Positions 43,007 through 52,023 of a DNA stretch of 64,000 nt are shown here, piece after piece; the stretch's first letter is position 1, and each line of letters starts with the position of its first letter. A program made the translations under genes and the position numbers. The notes beneath the pieces were generated by a model, which saw only the letters and a program-made list of their open reading frames with translations, was not told the DNA's origin and searched no databases. Origin of the DNA: a virus; the IMG/VR virus record IMGVR_UViG_3300032782_000001, positions 370,404 through 434,403 of that record; one strand, written 5' to 3'.

Positions 43007-43573
43007 TCATCGGTGGAAACCGAATAAATCCACGATTTCATCCCATCCGACTACTCGACGAAGATGGGATTCTCGGCGATTATATGGAGTGTCCCAAAGC
43101 AATGCGTGGCCGTTAGGATGATGTAAACCCCATTTCTCCACGTTGTCCGGTTTATCATCGACTAGTCCATGGCCTGCGACCGCATATTTCCGGAAACAGT
43201 GAATGATTTCGTCCTGACGAGCATTAAAATGATGAGATAACCATTCATTGCGTTCCTGCATCCATGTTTTACTAATATGGTGTGGAGTAGTAACAAATAA
43301 TATCTCCACATCTGGAATAGAGCGGAGCTTTTCTACGGCTTTTTGAGCCTCAGGAAAAGGCTTCAAAGAAGAAGCGAATCCGGGCTCCGCAATCCCGTTA
43401 TTACAAGCGGCCTTCATTTCGGCAGTGGGAAGAACATCAGTCACATCCCAGGTAGTGAATGCACTCATTTCCAATCGGATTCCAAAGAGATCATTGATGA
43501 GATCTCGGGCTGCCTCGTGGAAGTCACCTAAAACTCCATCGACATCCAACAAGAGACGCCTATGTAAACTCAT
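43007..43573 (-). CDS. HAD-type 5'(3')-deoxyribonucleotidase
   Basis: A 188-residue HAD phosphatase. Motif I is RLLLDVDGVLGDFHEA (DxD), motif II is EILFVTTPHH, and motif III/IV is GHGLVDDKPDNVEKWG. It matches NT5C-type nucleotidases, which dephosphorylate (d)NMPs and may tune the dNTP pool alongside the MazG-like enzyme and kinase. The start at 43573 overlaps the upstream stop as ATGA. Confidence 0.8.
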   Translation of the reverse strand: MSLHRRLLLDVDGVLGDFHEAARDLINDLFGIRLEMSAFTTWDVTDVLPTAEMKAACNNGIAEPGFASSLKPFPEAQKAVEKLRSIPDVEILFVTTPHHISKTWMQERNEWLSHHFNARQDEIIHCFRKYAVAGHGLVDDKPDNVEKWGLHHPNGHALLWDTPYNRRESHLRRVVGWDEIVDLFGFHR

Positions 43574-44088
43574 GACGACATTACGACTTCGACGCAGCAA
43601 GAGCGCCATAGTTCAACAAGATCTTCCAATTCCATGTCTTTGGCTGGACCAATCAGTGCGGTTCTGATCATTTCTACCCCTCTAGCATGCTCTTCAGATC
43701 GACGCCTGGTTGCCCGTTTCTCGATGAGGACCATGGCTTTCCCATAAAGCCCATTGGTGGGTGCTTCTTGGATCGCTTTGTCAGAGCGTTCTCTGATTTC
43801 CGCCAGAAGCTTATCCATGGCGGCTCTCACGGATTTGGGTTTCAGGACAAAACGTTTGAATCGAGGATTGTACTGATGAATGATCTTCAGTTCAAGCTCC
43901 CTATCTGAATAGGAACAAGATACCCATTTCATTTTCGGGAGTCCGACGTCCAAAAGAACGGATGTGTGATAGAATTGGGAAAGATCTTGATTCGCTTGAA
44001 TGTTGTTCGGAGGAACAAAGCGTACGCGTGCTAAAATAATCTTCGTTTGGGATAGCTTCTGAATCAGGAATTCGGCAGTTTTTGCCAT
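43570..44088 (-). CDS. hypothetical protein
   Basis: A 172-residue protein with a beta-rich first half and a charged helical second half (KRATRRRSEEHARGVEMI). It ends VEVVMSS, reminiscent of the VMES-type tails. Coupled to the nucleotidase gene. Function unknown. Confidence 0.55.
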   Translation of the reverse strand: MAKTAEFLIQKLSQTKIILARVRFVPPNNIQANQDLSQFYHTSVLLDVGLPKMKWVSCSYSDRELELKIIHQYNPRFKRFVLKPKSVRAAMDKLLAEIRERSDKAIQEAPTNGLYGKAMVLIEKRATRRRSEEHARGVEMIRTALIGPAKDMELEDLVELWRSCCVEVVMSS

Positions 44089-44124
44089 CTCAGATCAATA
44101 CATTCCTGGTACCGTGGAGATACG

Positions 44125-45237
44125 ATGATCACGATTCTGGACATAGGCTGGGGAACGTATAAACAATATGAAGGGCCCTTTTTCAGGGGGGTCATTCCTT
44201 ATTCTCTCGGGGCCACATATACGGAAGATCAACGGACGATGGCAGTTATCACCGCCACGGAAGGTGGACATTACGATGCCATTAACATGTATGATAGATG
44301 CATTCTTTCCTCTGGTCTGATTCAATGGTGTGAAGCTGGTCAATTTTCAGTTTCGGATATGCTTGGAGCCGTGGCAGAAATGGATTCTTCTGCATTGGCT
44401 CCTTTGACTCAGTATTTGACGAGTATTGGCTTGAGCTTCAAGAAGAATGACAAAGGCAGGTGGCGATTCTTCTTCCCCGACGCACGAGGGGAAGTAGACA
44501 GGCTGGATGAACAACAACAACTCTTCCTGTTCAAGTCCAATGGACAGCAGGGGACTTGGGACGATTCTTCTAAAGAATATGCTAAAGGTTGGGCTGCTGC
44601 CGTCGCCAGCGTATTCCAAAGTACGATCGCTCAGCAAGCTCAAATCCGGTATACGATCCCAAGGCTCATGGGATTTGTCTTGCCTCAAGCAATGACTACG
44701 CTATGGGGAACCGAATCTGGTACTCCTACTGGCCCAGGGGACTGGAGAGCTGCCGCTAGAGCCGCATATTTGTCGTTTGCTGCAAATAACCCGACTTATG
44801 CAAACCAATCATTGCAGTCATACGTATCGGAAGCTGGAGCGGCGCAATGGAATTCAGATTGGGTTGTAGGTATGTTACAAGCTCTGACCTTTGATCCTGG
44901 AGTCATCATTTATCCCGCCAGATATGATGCCATCAGGCCCGTGATCGAGAAGCTCTACGGCGTAGATCTTCCTGATTTTGATCAAGAATTGAAGGATTGG
45001 CATGATGGCAATGCCAATCGTGTTCCCGGTTATCCTCCGTCAGGAATGCATACGACGAAAGAAATTCAGCAAGCTCTCATCAAGCTCGGATTTGATATTG
45101 GTCCAACGGGGGCTGACGGTCAGTATGGTCCAAAAACTAAGGATGCCGTTATGGTGTTTCAGAAACTCCACGGACTCAAGGCCGACGGTATTGTTGGGGT
45201 AAATACCTGCGCGGCCCTGTTCGCATTGTCGTCATGA
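44125..45237 (+). CDS. endolysin-like protein with C-terminal peptidoglycan-binding domain
   Basis: A 370-residue protein. The C-terminus (about 305-365: IQQALIKLGFDIGPTGADGQ, then YGPKTKDAVMVFQKLHGL) is a PG_binding_1 domain. The N-terminal part, with TATEGGHYDAINMYDRC and GLIQWCEAG, is lysozyme-like in having an early catalytic-type Glu. No signal peptide, so it would need a holin, or act from the virion. GGAG five bases upstream supports the ATG. Confidence 0.75.
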   Translation: MITILDIGWGTYKQYEGPFFRGVIPYSLGATYTEDQRTMAVITATEGGHYDAINMYDRCILSSGLIQWCEAGQFSVSDMLGAVAEMDSSALAPLTQYLTSIGLSFKKNDKGRWRFFFPDARGEVDRLDEQQQLFLFKSNGQQGTWDDSSKEYAKGWAAAVASVFQSTIAQQAQIRYTIPRLMGFVLPQAMTTLWGTESGTPTGPGDWRAAARAAYLSFAANNPTYANQSLQSYVSEAGAAQWNSDWVVGMLQALTFDPGVIIYPARYDAIRPVIEKLYGVDLPDFDQELKDWHDGNANRVPGYPPSGMHTTKEIQQALIKLGFDIGPTGADGQYGPKTKDAVMVFQKLHGLKADGIVGVNTCAALFALSS

Positions 45238-45434
45238 GCAATTCACTGGATTCCAAGACCGTAAAAGAAATTCTGGAAGGACCAGACGACGAGCTTCTGC
45301 ATGTGGTTCTAATCCTGTCCAAAGAGTCTCGGAAGCGAATGAACGCCAAAATGGCGGACCCGGAATACAGATCCAAACTCAGTGATGGTATGCAGAAGAT
45401 TTTCGCTTCTAGAAATCCAGCTCCAAAGCTTTAA
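45234..45434 (+). CDS. small helical protein
   Basis: A 66-residue protein coupled to the endolysin gene by an ATGA overlap. It is helical with a basic centre (ESRKRMNAKMADPEYRSKL). It has no membrane segment, so it is not a holin. Function unknown. Confidence 0.5.
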   Translation: MSNSLDSKTVKEILEGPDDELLHVVLILSKESRKRMNAKMADPEYRSKLSDGMQKIFASRNPAPKL

Positions 45435-45933
45435 CGGGAGCAGTACGCTCAAATTCCTCTACGATTCTCTGTTCCAATATAGGACGCATAAAATTAGCAG
45501 CCTGATCCCATGCTTCAATAGTCTGTTGGAGACGGTCGGGTGATACTCCGTCCCAGTTTTCAAGCAATGCTTTTGTAGCTTCTAGCACATCGCGGAGAGT
45601 ATCTGCCACATCCGGTGGCGGGATTCGTTCCCACTTCGGAGCGAGAAGCTCAAATCGGACCCAGTTCTTTTTCTCTGAACCGTCGTAAGGCTCATGCCAG
45701 TATTGGAGATTGGCTTCTGCCGGTTCCCCATTTTGTTTCAACGTAGGATTGATGCGGACCAATCCAGAAATACGAACAAAATCACCGATTTTGAGTTTGG
45801 ATCCGGGTTCAATCTCAAAGTTGTATGCTTGATTAAGCATAGCACATTCGACCGTAACCACCCATCGGGTCTGGCCTTCCGTCAGGAACCGTACTCGACC
45901 TTCACGGGGGGCTACACTGAATGTTTCAAGCAT
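45409..45933 (-). CDS. hypothetical protein with OB-like N-terminus
   Basis: A 174-residue protein. The first 90 residues are beta-rich with GSKLKIGDFVRISGLVRIN, which recalls an OB fold. The rest is an acidic helical region. Convergent with the preceding plus-strand gene by 26 bases. Single-strand DNA binding is possible but unproven. Confidence 0.5.
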   Translation of the reverse strand: MLETFSVAPREGRVRFLTEGQTRWVVTVECAMLNQAYNFEIEPGSKLKIGDFVRISGLVRINPTLKQNGEPAEANLQYWHEPYDGSEKKNWVRFELLAPKWERIPPPDVADTLRDVLEATKALLENWDGVSPDRLQQTIEAWDQAANFMRPILEQRIVEEFERTAPVKALELDF

Positions 45934-46045
45934 GTGTCAAGAATACATCGGAGTCATATTAGATCCAGCCCAAATCGGGTCCGCCTTAATAATACAAAGA
46001 TCTCATGACCAAATCTGGTCGCATTCTATTGTCGAATATTATTAG

Positions 46046-46285
46046 ATGGAATGCCATATTTTGTGGAGTCCGGAGCCAGGAGTCTGCAGCTCATGCGGAC
46101 GCAGGTCATCCCAAGTCCGTAGGTTCACTACTGGGACCACACATGAAATGTATTGCTTTCCTTGTTGGAACGGGGCACAAGAATCGTGTCTCGTGAGTAG
46201 TCTGGATTGGGAAGAAAACGAGAACGTGATCTTCCGAATCGGAGGAATAGAGCGTGGAACCGCACAAGGAGCTGTCTGCCATTGA
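46046..46285 (+). CDS. small zinc-binding protein
   Basis: A 79-residue protein with CSSCGRRSSQ and EMYCFPCWNG, two CxxC knuckles suitable for one zinc. It overlaps the glycosylase-like gene by 32 bases. Function unknown. Confidence 0.5.
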   Translation: MECHILWSPEPGVCSSCGRRSSQVRRFTTGTTHEMYCFPCWNGAQESCLVSSLDWEENENVIFRIGGIERGTAQGAVCH

Positions 46286-46952
46286 GAAGTTCCGACCGGA
46301 TCTGAAAAGCGGTCCACACGCTTATTTTTCCAAAGCTTTAGAATTCGCTCGAGCGAATTATTCTGAACAGATGGAGGAAATTGCCTCCGTCCAATTCCAA
46401 AAAGTTTCTCAGGAATATTTCTTCAGAGAGTATATCTGGGTAGTCCACGCAACAGGATTCTCGGCTAAGGCTGTCGGCAAATTCATGCCCAAGCTAATTC
46501 AAGCATACGGTCCATGGAATTGTCTTCCAGATCTTCCGTTCCCCCAAGCCTTCGAACGAGTGAAGATTGTCTGCAATAATCCACAGAAATCTAAGGCTAT
46601 TTATGCAATGGCCAAACTCATGTGCGACGAAATGTTCCGTAAAGATGGAACCGCAGTTCCATGGGAGGAATTCCGAAGAAACCGGCTTTCTTCACCTGAA
46701 TTATTGGCGAAACTTCCCTATGTGGGGAAAGTGACATGTTTCCACCTCGGCAGGAACATCGGGTTATTGGAATGTGTGAAGCCTGATCTTCATCTCATTC
46801 GAATGGCAGAATATTGGGGCTTCAAGAATTGTGAAGAGATGTGTCGCGCGGTCAGGCCAGAAGGAATGCCACTCGGGATCGTGGACCTTGTTTTTTGGTA
46901 CGCAGCGTCTACGTTTGGAACTTTGGAAGTAAGGAAGGATGGCCAGCGCTAA
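46254..46952 (+). CDS. HhH-GPD-like DNA glycosylase
   Basis: A 232-residue helical protein. The segment LLAKLPYVGKVTCFHLGRNI fits a helix-hairpin-helix, and the following CVKPDLHLIRMAEYWG places an Asp where HhH-GPD glycosylases have the catalytic Asp (family pattern VDxHVxR). No Fe-S Cys loop is visible. It would excise a modified or mismatched base. The GTG start has GGAGGA seven bases upstream. Confidence 0.6.
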   Translation: MEPHKELSAIEKFRPDLKSGPHAYFSKALEFARANYSEQMEEIASVQFQKVSQEYFFREYIWVVHATGFSAKAVGKFMPKLIQAYGPWNCLPDLPFPQAFERVKIVCNNPQKSKAIYAMAKLMCDEMFRKDGTAVPWEEFRRNRLSSPELLAKLPYVGKVTCFHLGRNIGLLECVKPDLHLIRMAEYWGFKNCEEMCRAVRPEGMPLGIVDLVFWYAASTFGTLEVRKDGQR

Positions 46953-47326
46953 CTATCCATGACTTCATAGATAGGCCACAGATTAATAATTAAATCTGCC
47001 GCATCTTCAGAGCTGATATCCCTGAAATTCGGATACTCTATCCGGAAATTTGGTTGAGCTTTGTCATAAATTTGGGTTTTAATTTGCTCTGGCTTCCCGA
47101 TAGGATCGGGAAGCGATAGGTGAATCCCCCAAATTTGCTTCCATTCTAAATGACAGATTTCGAATTCAAATGTGAGTTCGAGCCCGCCTAGAAGACAAAT
47201 GGCTTCGTCATTATTATTTTTCTCTCCTTTAAGAAAAACTCTGGATGAAATCCAATCCCACCGTTCCTTCACAATCTTGCCAGCCAAAAGTCGGATTTCA
47301 GGGTCCAATTCGCTAATATCGATCAC
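46949..47326 (-). CDS. hypothetical protein with EVMDS tail
   Basis: A 125-residue, Trp-containing beta-rich protein ending in WPIYEVMDS, one of the recurring tails here. The GTG at 47326 has GGAG five bases upstream and follows the neighbouring stop by 14 bases. Function unknown. Confidence 0.5.
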   Translation of the reverse strand: MIDISELDPEIRLLAGKIVKERWDWISSRVFLKGEKNNNDEAICLLGGLELTFEFEICHLEWKQIWGIHLSLPDPIGKPEQIKTQIYDKAQPNFRIEYPNFRDISSEDAADLIINLWPIYEVMDS

Positions 47327-47340
47327 TGGTTCTCCATTAT

Positions 47341-47583
47341 TCAGGACTCCATCACTTCCCAGATAATATTCATCGGACATTCTTCAGGCTCATCCCCCAC
47401 CGGAACAGTGGAGTCACACCATTCACAATGACCCAAACCGTTAGCTTGACGTAAAACACGATGGCCTTTCCCAAAAGCAATCTCATCCAATTTCTTGAAA
47501 ATAAGTTCGTCTTCAGCCGATTTAATTTGTTCTCGCGCAGATATAACTGCCGCAGAATGTATAGGCAAAGGTTGACGTGCCAT
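47341..47583 (-). CDS. small Cys-containing protein with EVMES tail
   Basis: An 80-residue protein. CEWCDSTVPVGDEPEEC suggests a metal site, and it ends NIIWEVMES. Divergent from the dNMP kinase gene. Function unknown. Confidence 0.5.
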   Translation of the reverse strand: MARQPLPIHSAAVISAREQIKSAEDELIFKKLDEIAFGKGHRVLRQANGLGHCEWCDSTVPVGDEPEECPMNIIWEVMES

Positions 47584-47603
47584 GCGAGACTGTACGGTCG
47601 GTC

Positions 47604-48554
47604 GTGCGTCACCACATCTTCTGTTTCAGTGGGTACTCGGGCGTCGGCAAAGATGAATGCGCCGGGCATCTCGTTCGAACGAGACAGGCAATTCACACTG
47701 GGCTTGCAGACCCTGCCAAACGCCATATGGCAGATCTCTACGGATTCACCAAAGAACAGCTCTTCGGACCGAGTCATTTTCGCAATGCAGGCGATCCGAG
47801 ATATCCGAAGAATGTTATTCGAAATCTCGGATTCCAATACTTTGATGGTCAAGTAGAGTTGCGAGATGTTGTAGGAGAACTTCGTGATGGCAAACGCTAT
47901 ATCATCGTAGAAACAAGAAATCTCCCTGGAACAGAACCAGTTCCAGGGAAGCCAGGTTGGCCGGCTGTTCCGCGGCAACCTCTCCAACTCGGGAAAGCTC
48001 GATACTTCATCGAAAACGATCATCCGAATTTCTTCTTGTCGCCTCGTGAGGCGCTGCAACTCTACTGCAATCTCATGAACGATCTCTATCTCGATTCATG
48101 GATTCGCAAGGGTATTGAAGTTCATCAACAACTTGCCGAAATCCATCAGCAAGATGGAAAGGAAGTCTTCATGCGTCATAGTTACGATCGCATGATGGGC
48201 GTAATCGTGAATGACGTGCGGGAAGGTACCAATTGGAAAACGTCAGATGGGAACTTCTTTACATGCTTTTCTGATTTCCGCCACCGACACGAAATCTCCC
48301 TCGTCAGAGCGTTCAAAGCTGAGTATACTCCAGTCGTGATTCGCGTGAAGCACCCGAAGATTACAATGCCCCCATACGATCATCGTTCAGAGACGGAACA
48401 AGCTAGTATTCCGGATTCTGCATTCGACTTCGTCATCGATAATGACGGGAGTCTCCAAGAGCTCTACACAAAGGTCGAGAAGATCGTAGAAACGGTCATT
48501 GCATCTGACGGTTGGAGGCTTCGAGGGCGGAGCTTATATGAGGAGGCCTCGTGA
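47604..48554 (+). CDS. deoxynucleoside monophosphate kinase-like protein
   Basis: About 316 residues. An N-terminal P-loop CFSGYSGVGKDECAGHL matches T4 gp1-like dNMP kinases, and a C-terminal VRVKHP plus FDFVIDNDGSLQELY matches the lid and end of the family. It is longer than most, with extra central sequence. It would phosphorylate dNMPs, possibly including dZMP. An earlier GTG at 47577 would overlap the divergent gene start. Confidence 0.75.
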   Translation: MRHHIFCFSGYSGVGKDECAGHLVRTRQAIHTGLADPAKRHMADLYGFTKEQLFGPSHFRNAGDPRYPKNVIRNLGFQYFDGQVELRDVVGELRDGKRYIIVETRNLPGTEPVPGKPGWPAVPRQPLQLGKARYFIENDHPNFFLSPREALQLYCNLMNDLYLDSWIRKGIEVHQQLAEIHQQDGKEVFMRHSYDRMMGVIVNDVREGTNWKTSDGNFFTCFSDFRHRHEISLVRAFKAEYTPVVIRVKHPKITMPPYDHRSETEQASIPDSAFDFVIDNDGSLQELYTKVEKIVETVIASDGWRLRGRSLYEEAS

Positions 48555-49597
48555 CGATTGATATTGAGAAACTCAAGGCAGTCACCGACATTTATTGCCA
48601 TGCATCATGCCCGGACGGCCTATCATCGGCAATGCTTTGTGCAGCAGCATTTTCAATGCTCGGGAGCAAGCCGAAGATTTGGTTCATCCAGTATGGAACC
48701 GAGAAGATGCTGAAGATGGAGGCCAGACCAAACCAGCTCTTCGTCGACATCACGCCTCCTCTCGAGCGATGGGAAGAATGGAAGGAACACTCACCCATTG
48801 TTCTTGACCATCACAAGACTGCTCGGAAGGCCACGGAAGGACTCGGAGGCATTTACGGGACCGAGACCCAATCCGGAGCTTCACTGGCTTACGAACATGT
48901 CTTTGAACCATTGTTCAAAGACGACTTTAGTGAGAGTGAGTACGCTGATTGGAAAAACCTCGCCGAGCTCGCACCCATTCGGGATACCTGGCAAGATTCA
49001 CATGAGCGCTGGGTTGAAGCTACTGGAATGGCTCACGCGCTCATGCAGAATAACCCTTATGAACTCGTGGATGCGGCCCGTGAAGGGAAAGTAGACTTCC
49101 AAGAGCTCTTCAAGCAGGCGAAGCGCGAAGGAGATCGGATTGATTTCAAGGCCAGAAAATTGGCCGAAAACGCTTATTTCGATCAGATCCAGTGTCTCGG
49201 AGTGAATTACCTTCTCGGGGTATTTAATTGCACTGAGAAGCTCATCTCGGATGCTGCGAACACGCTCCTAAGGCATGGGTGCGACATCGCTGTTGCCTAT
49301 TTCATGCTTTGTGAAGACGGAGGTCCGAAGATTTCAATCTCCATCCGAACCAATGGAGAGATTTCAGCAGAAATCTTAGCCGCTCATAACAAGGGCGGAG
49401 GACATGACAAAGCTGCGGGCTTCAGGATTGACGATGGTCTGAATGCCTCAGTCAAGTCAATTGTTCAAGTCATCAAGCAGTCTGTCTGGAATACTAAAAC
49501 CCAAAGTGTGAAGCCTGATGACGGACGAGAGCGTAAAACCAAAGACATGGTTTTGCAATCTTTGCAAGAGGCTAAGCCAGGTAAGAAACGGAGCTAA
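48551..49597 (+). CDS. DHH-family phosphoesterase
   Basis: A 348-residue protein. CHASCPDGLSSAML (DxD region), LFVDITPP and IVLDHHKTA form the DHH metal site. The C-terminal GGGHDKAAGFRI matches the DHHA1 glycine-rich motif. Family members are RecJ-like exonucleases or nanoRNA/pAp phosphatases; the short length favours a small-oligonucleotide or mononucleotide substrate. The GTG overlaps the kinase stop after GAGGAGG. Confidence 0.82.
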   Translation: MTIDIEKLKAVTDIYCHASCPDGLSSAMLCAAAFSMLGSKPKIWFIQYGTEKMLKMEARPNQLFVDITPPLERWEEWKEHSPIVLDHHKTARKATEGLGGIYGTETQSGASLAYEHVFEPLFKDDFSESEYADWKNLAELAPIRDTWQDSHERWVEATGMAHALMQNNPYELVDAAREGKVDFQELFKQAKREGDRIDFKARKLAENAYFDQIQCLGVNYLLGVFNCTEKLISDAANTLLRHGCDIAVAYFMLCEDGGPKISISIRTNGEISAEILAAHNKGGGHDKAAGFRIDDGLNASVKSIVQVIKQSVWNTKTQSVKPDDGRERKTKDMVLQSLQEAKPGKKRS

Positions 49598-49620
49598 GCC
49601 TCTTGTCGCCCGGTTAGGCG

Positions 49621-50532
49621 ATGCGCCGCCATACGAGTGCCGTAGTCACGCCTGACGACATTCGACAGTATGTCAAAGGTAAGAATAAGAGCATCCGTGT
49701 AACGGATGATAAGGATGGGGCTGTCAACGTCGAGTCAGCTCAATTCGATTTTAGTTTCAAACCCAAAAATTTCAAATGGCACGTCCGAATCGAAGCAACG
49801 GACGATCCTTCTGACGCAGACGAAAAAGTCACGCCCGATCCGGTGAAATTCATCGCCGGGTTCCTTGGGGCTGGTGTTCCAGGCGGTGAACATTTCGAGA
49901 AAATGTCTGCGGGTCCAGATGAATTTTCCGGACTCCTCAGGCATCTAGCCTCTCGGGTGGAATCTGGTTCTCTTGGGCCCAGGAAGCTTAGCGCCATGCT
50001 AAGGCGTGCCGCTGTCATCCCTAATATCAACCTTCTCCGTCGCATCGTGGCAGCTGTAGCCAGGACAGCGGCCGGTCAAGAGACTTCTCTTGCGGAAGTC
50101 AAAAAGTTACAAGAGGAGATGAAAAATAAGGGTTGGAAAGTCAAAGAGACTGAGACTGACGCTGGACTGCCTGAACTTACTGTCGATGTCTCCGGAATCT
50201 ACGAGGCCAAAATCCGAGCTGAAAGCATCTCTTACGCCTATGAGATGAAGACTCTTGGATTCCCCGAATTCGACGAAAAGGGCGACACGGAAGACCCTAT
50301 TTCAACGATTCGAGCATATGCCAAGAGGGACGATATAAGTACGGCTTTGGACGAAAAGAAAAAGAGAGAAGAACTGGAAACCGGAAGGACCGAACCTGCC
50401 CCCGGCACCGTTCCCTCCCACGGTCTACCAGCTCTCCAACCTCAGAAAACGATCAAGGACGAAGAGCTAGGAGACACCGCCCGTCCTGAACCAATCCGGA
50501 CCGACAAGACCGCCCCCGCTAAGCGTAAGTGA
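49621..50532 (+). CDS. hypothetical protein
   Basis: A 303-residue protein with a beta-rich N-terminus, a central helical region (LLRHLASRVESGS, LRRIVAAVARTAAG) and a Pro/Lys-rich disordered tail ending APAKRK. No family recognised. Confidence 0.6.
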   Translation: MRRHTSAVVTPDDIRQYVKGKNKSIRVTDDKDGAVNVESAQFDFSFKPKNFKWHVRIEATDDPSDADEKVTPDPVKFIAGFLGAGVPGGEHFEKMSAGPDEFSGLLRHLASRVESGSLGPRKLSAMLRRAAVIPNINLLRRIVAAVARTAAGQETSLAEVKKLQEEMKNKGWKVKETETDAGLPELTVDVSGIYEAKIRAESISYAYEMKTLGFPEFDEKGDTEDPISTIRAYAKRDDISTALDEKKKREELETGRTEPAPGTVPSHGLPALQPQKTIKDEELGDTARPEPIRTDKTAPAKRK

Positions 50533-50557
50533 TTCCTACCATCACGTACATGATTAT

Positions 50558-50944
50558 ATGAACTGGGAAAACCAGGCAAGGTCCCATGTCGAGTCCGGAC
50601 TACTTGAAATCCATCTCAAGCCCGAAGAATCTTACGAGCTTTGCCAGGTTATTCAGACCCGGATCCGTCAAATCTCCCATCGTGATATTCCGCAGGAAAT
50701 CGATTTCCGATTGGTTTCCACACTTGCACGATTCGGTTGCAGTTTGACTAGGTCCAATTCTTTGCAGGATTTGTCCTACGAAGATGTTACTGAGTTACTC
50801 AAACTGTTTTGGAGCCCCAAAATTCGGGAAGTAGAAAAAGAACTCCAATTCGCCCTTGCGGTATTTGTTTTGAGGCAAACCGGTCCTATTGACCCCGTAT
50901 GGCAAGATCAGATTTCGAAAGAAATGATTGACATTCTCGGTTAG
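50558..50944 (+). CDS. hypothetical helical protein
   Basis: A 128-residue helical protein (YELCQVIQTRIRQISHRD). It converges on a minus-strand gene with a 4-base overlap. No motif recognised. Confidence 0.55.
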   Translation: MNWENQARSHVESGLLEIHLKPEESYELCQVIQTRIRQISHRDIPQEIDFRLVSTLARFGCSLTRSNSLQDLSYEDVTELLKLFWSPKIREVEKELQFALAVFVLRQTGPIDPVWQDQISKEMIDILG

Positions 50945-51225
50945 CTTTCCATCACATCCACAATGATCACCATCTCTGGAATGAGAGAATCCAGAGGAAA
51001 CCAATATTTTTCCCAGCCGATGGCAAACGATGAGTGAATTTTGAGGAGAACGAAACTCGGATCGGTCTCCGTTATTTCCCAAGAGAAATGTTCGATTTGA
51101 AGCAATAACTTCATCTCATACAGAGTTCTCTCAATAAGTTGGCCTGTCAGTGGATTCTTCCACCCTCCTAGCCCGCCAACATTTGCACTAGCGAGTGATT
51201 TGAAAAGGGCGGTTTCAGTGCTCAT
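50941..51225 (-). CDS. small protein with DVMES tail
   Basis: A 94-residue Trp/beta-rich protein ending MVIIVDVMES. The start overlaps the upstream gene's stop as ATGA. It may be related to its upstream neighbour, which ends almost identically. Function unknown. Confidence 0.55.
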   Translation of the reverse strand: MSTETALFKSLASANVGGLGGWKNPLTGQLIERTLYEMKLLLQIEHFSWEITETDPSFVLLKIHSSFAIGWEKYWFPLDSLIPEMVIIVDVMES

Positions 51226-51482
51226 GATTCCATGACTTCAATTACGGGAATCATGTGAGGACGAAGTTCAGCCAAACCGAACTTCCCCGTTTCGGTAGTG
51301 GACTCCGCAAAACCCCACGTCCAGTGGATTTCCACATAGCCTTCGCCTGCCAGCTCACTAACATTCTTCCAACTGGTTATGGTATTGACTGACTTCATGA
51401 CAGTCAAAATAGTTGTCACACGTTCTACGGCATCGCGCCAAGGAGAAGATCCAACATCACATCGAGCAAGATGGATCTTCAT
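51222..51482 (-). CDS. small protein with EVMES tail
   Basis: An 86-residue protein with a helical first half and a beta, Trp-rich second half (YVEIHWTWGFAES), ending MIPVIEVMES. The ATG at 51482 was chosen; TTG and GTG codons lie up to seven codons upstream. Function unknown. Confidence 0.5.
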   Translation of the reverse strand: MKIHLARCDVGSSPWRDAVERVTTILTVMKSVNTITSWKNVSELAGEGYVEIHWTWGFAESTTETGKFGLAELRPHMIPVIEVMES

Positions 51483-51534
51483 TTGGATGGATGTCACAAT
51501 CAAGACAATACACCCATTAAACTGACGAATCAGG

Positions 51535-51933
51535 CTATTTCGCCAATATTCTAACTATCGTCCCAAATAGTGTTTCGAAATTAATGGGCTTTGCGAGCCG
51601 CTCATCTGGAAGTATTGGAGTTAGATTGCGAGCAGAAGACGAAATTTTGATGGTTTTCTCATTGGCTGCCGTCATTAAAATGATCGGAATATTGCACATT
51701 TCTGACTGACGGATTCCAGCCAAAAAGGCCATTCCATCCATTCTTGGCATCATTACGTCAAGAAGAATAAGGTCCGGCTTCGGACCGGGTGCATAAAGAA
51801 GATTAAATGCTTCAATTCCATCCGCCGCTTCAGATGTCACATAGCTATGCTCGTTCAAAGCCATGCAAATAGTTTCCCTCAGATCCGTGTCATCTTCCAC
51901 TACAAGGATCCGGATTTTTTCCATTTGGTCCAT
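51535..51933 (-). CDS. stand-alone response-regulator receiver domain (CheY-like)
   Basis: A 132-residue single receiver domain. It keeps the acidic pair (VVEDDTDLRE), the phospho-acceptor Asp59 (LILLDVMMPRMDG), the Thr (ILMTAANEK) and the Lys (RLAKPIN). It has no output domain. It could intercept host two-component signalling or serve the membrane PAS protein encoded at 36.7 kb; both ideas are inference. ATG three codons downstream is an alternative start. Confidence 0.88.
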   Translation of the reverse strand: MDQMEKIRILVVEDDTDLRETICMALNEHSYVTSEAADGIEAFNLLYAPGPKPDLILLDVMMPRMDGMAFLAGIRQSEMCNIPIILMTAANEKTIKISSSARNLTPILPDERLAKPINFETLFGTIVRILAK

Positions 51934-52023
51934 CCCATGTTGAATTACACAAATGCAAAATTTTTACAAATAACTTGAAACTGTGACTATGTCTAGGACG
52001 CTGAGTGTGTGAACAAGTAATCG

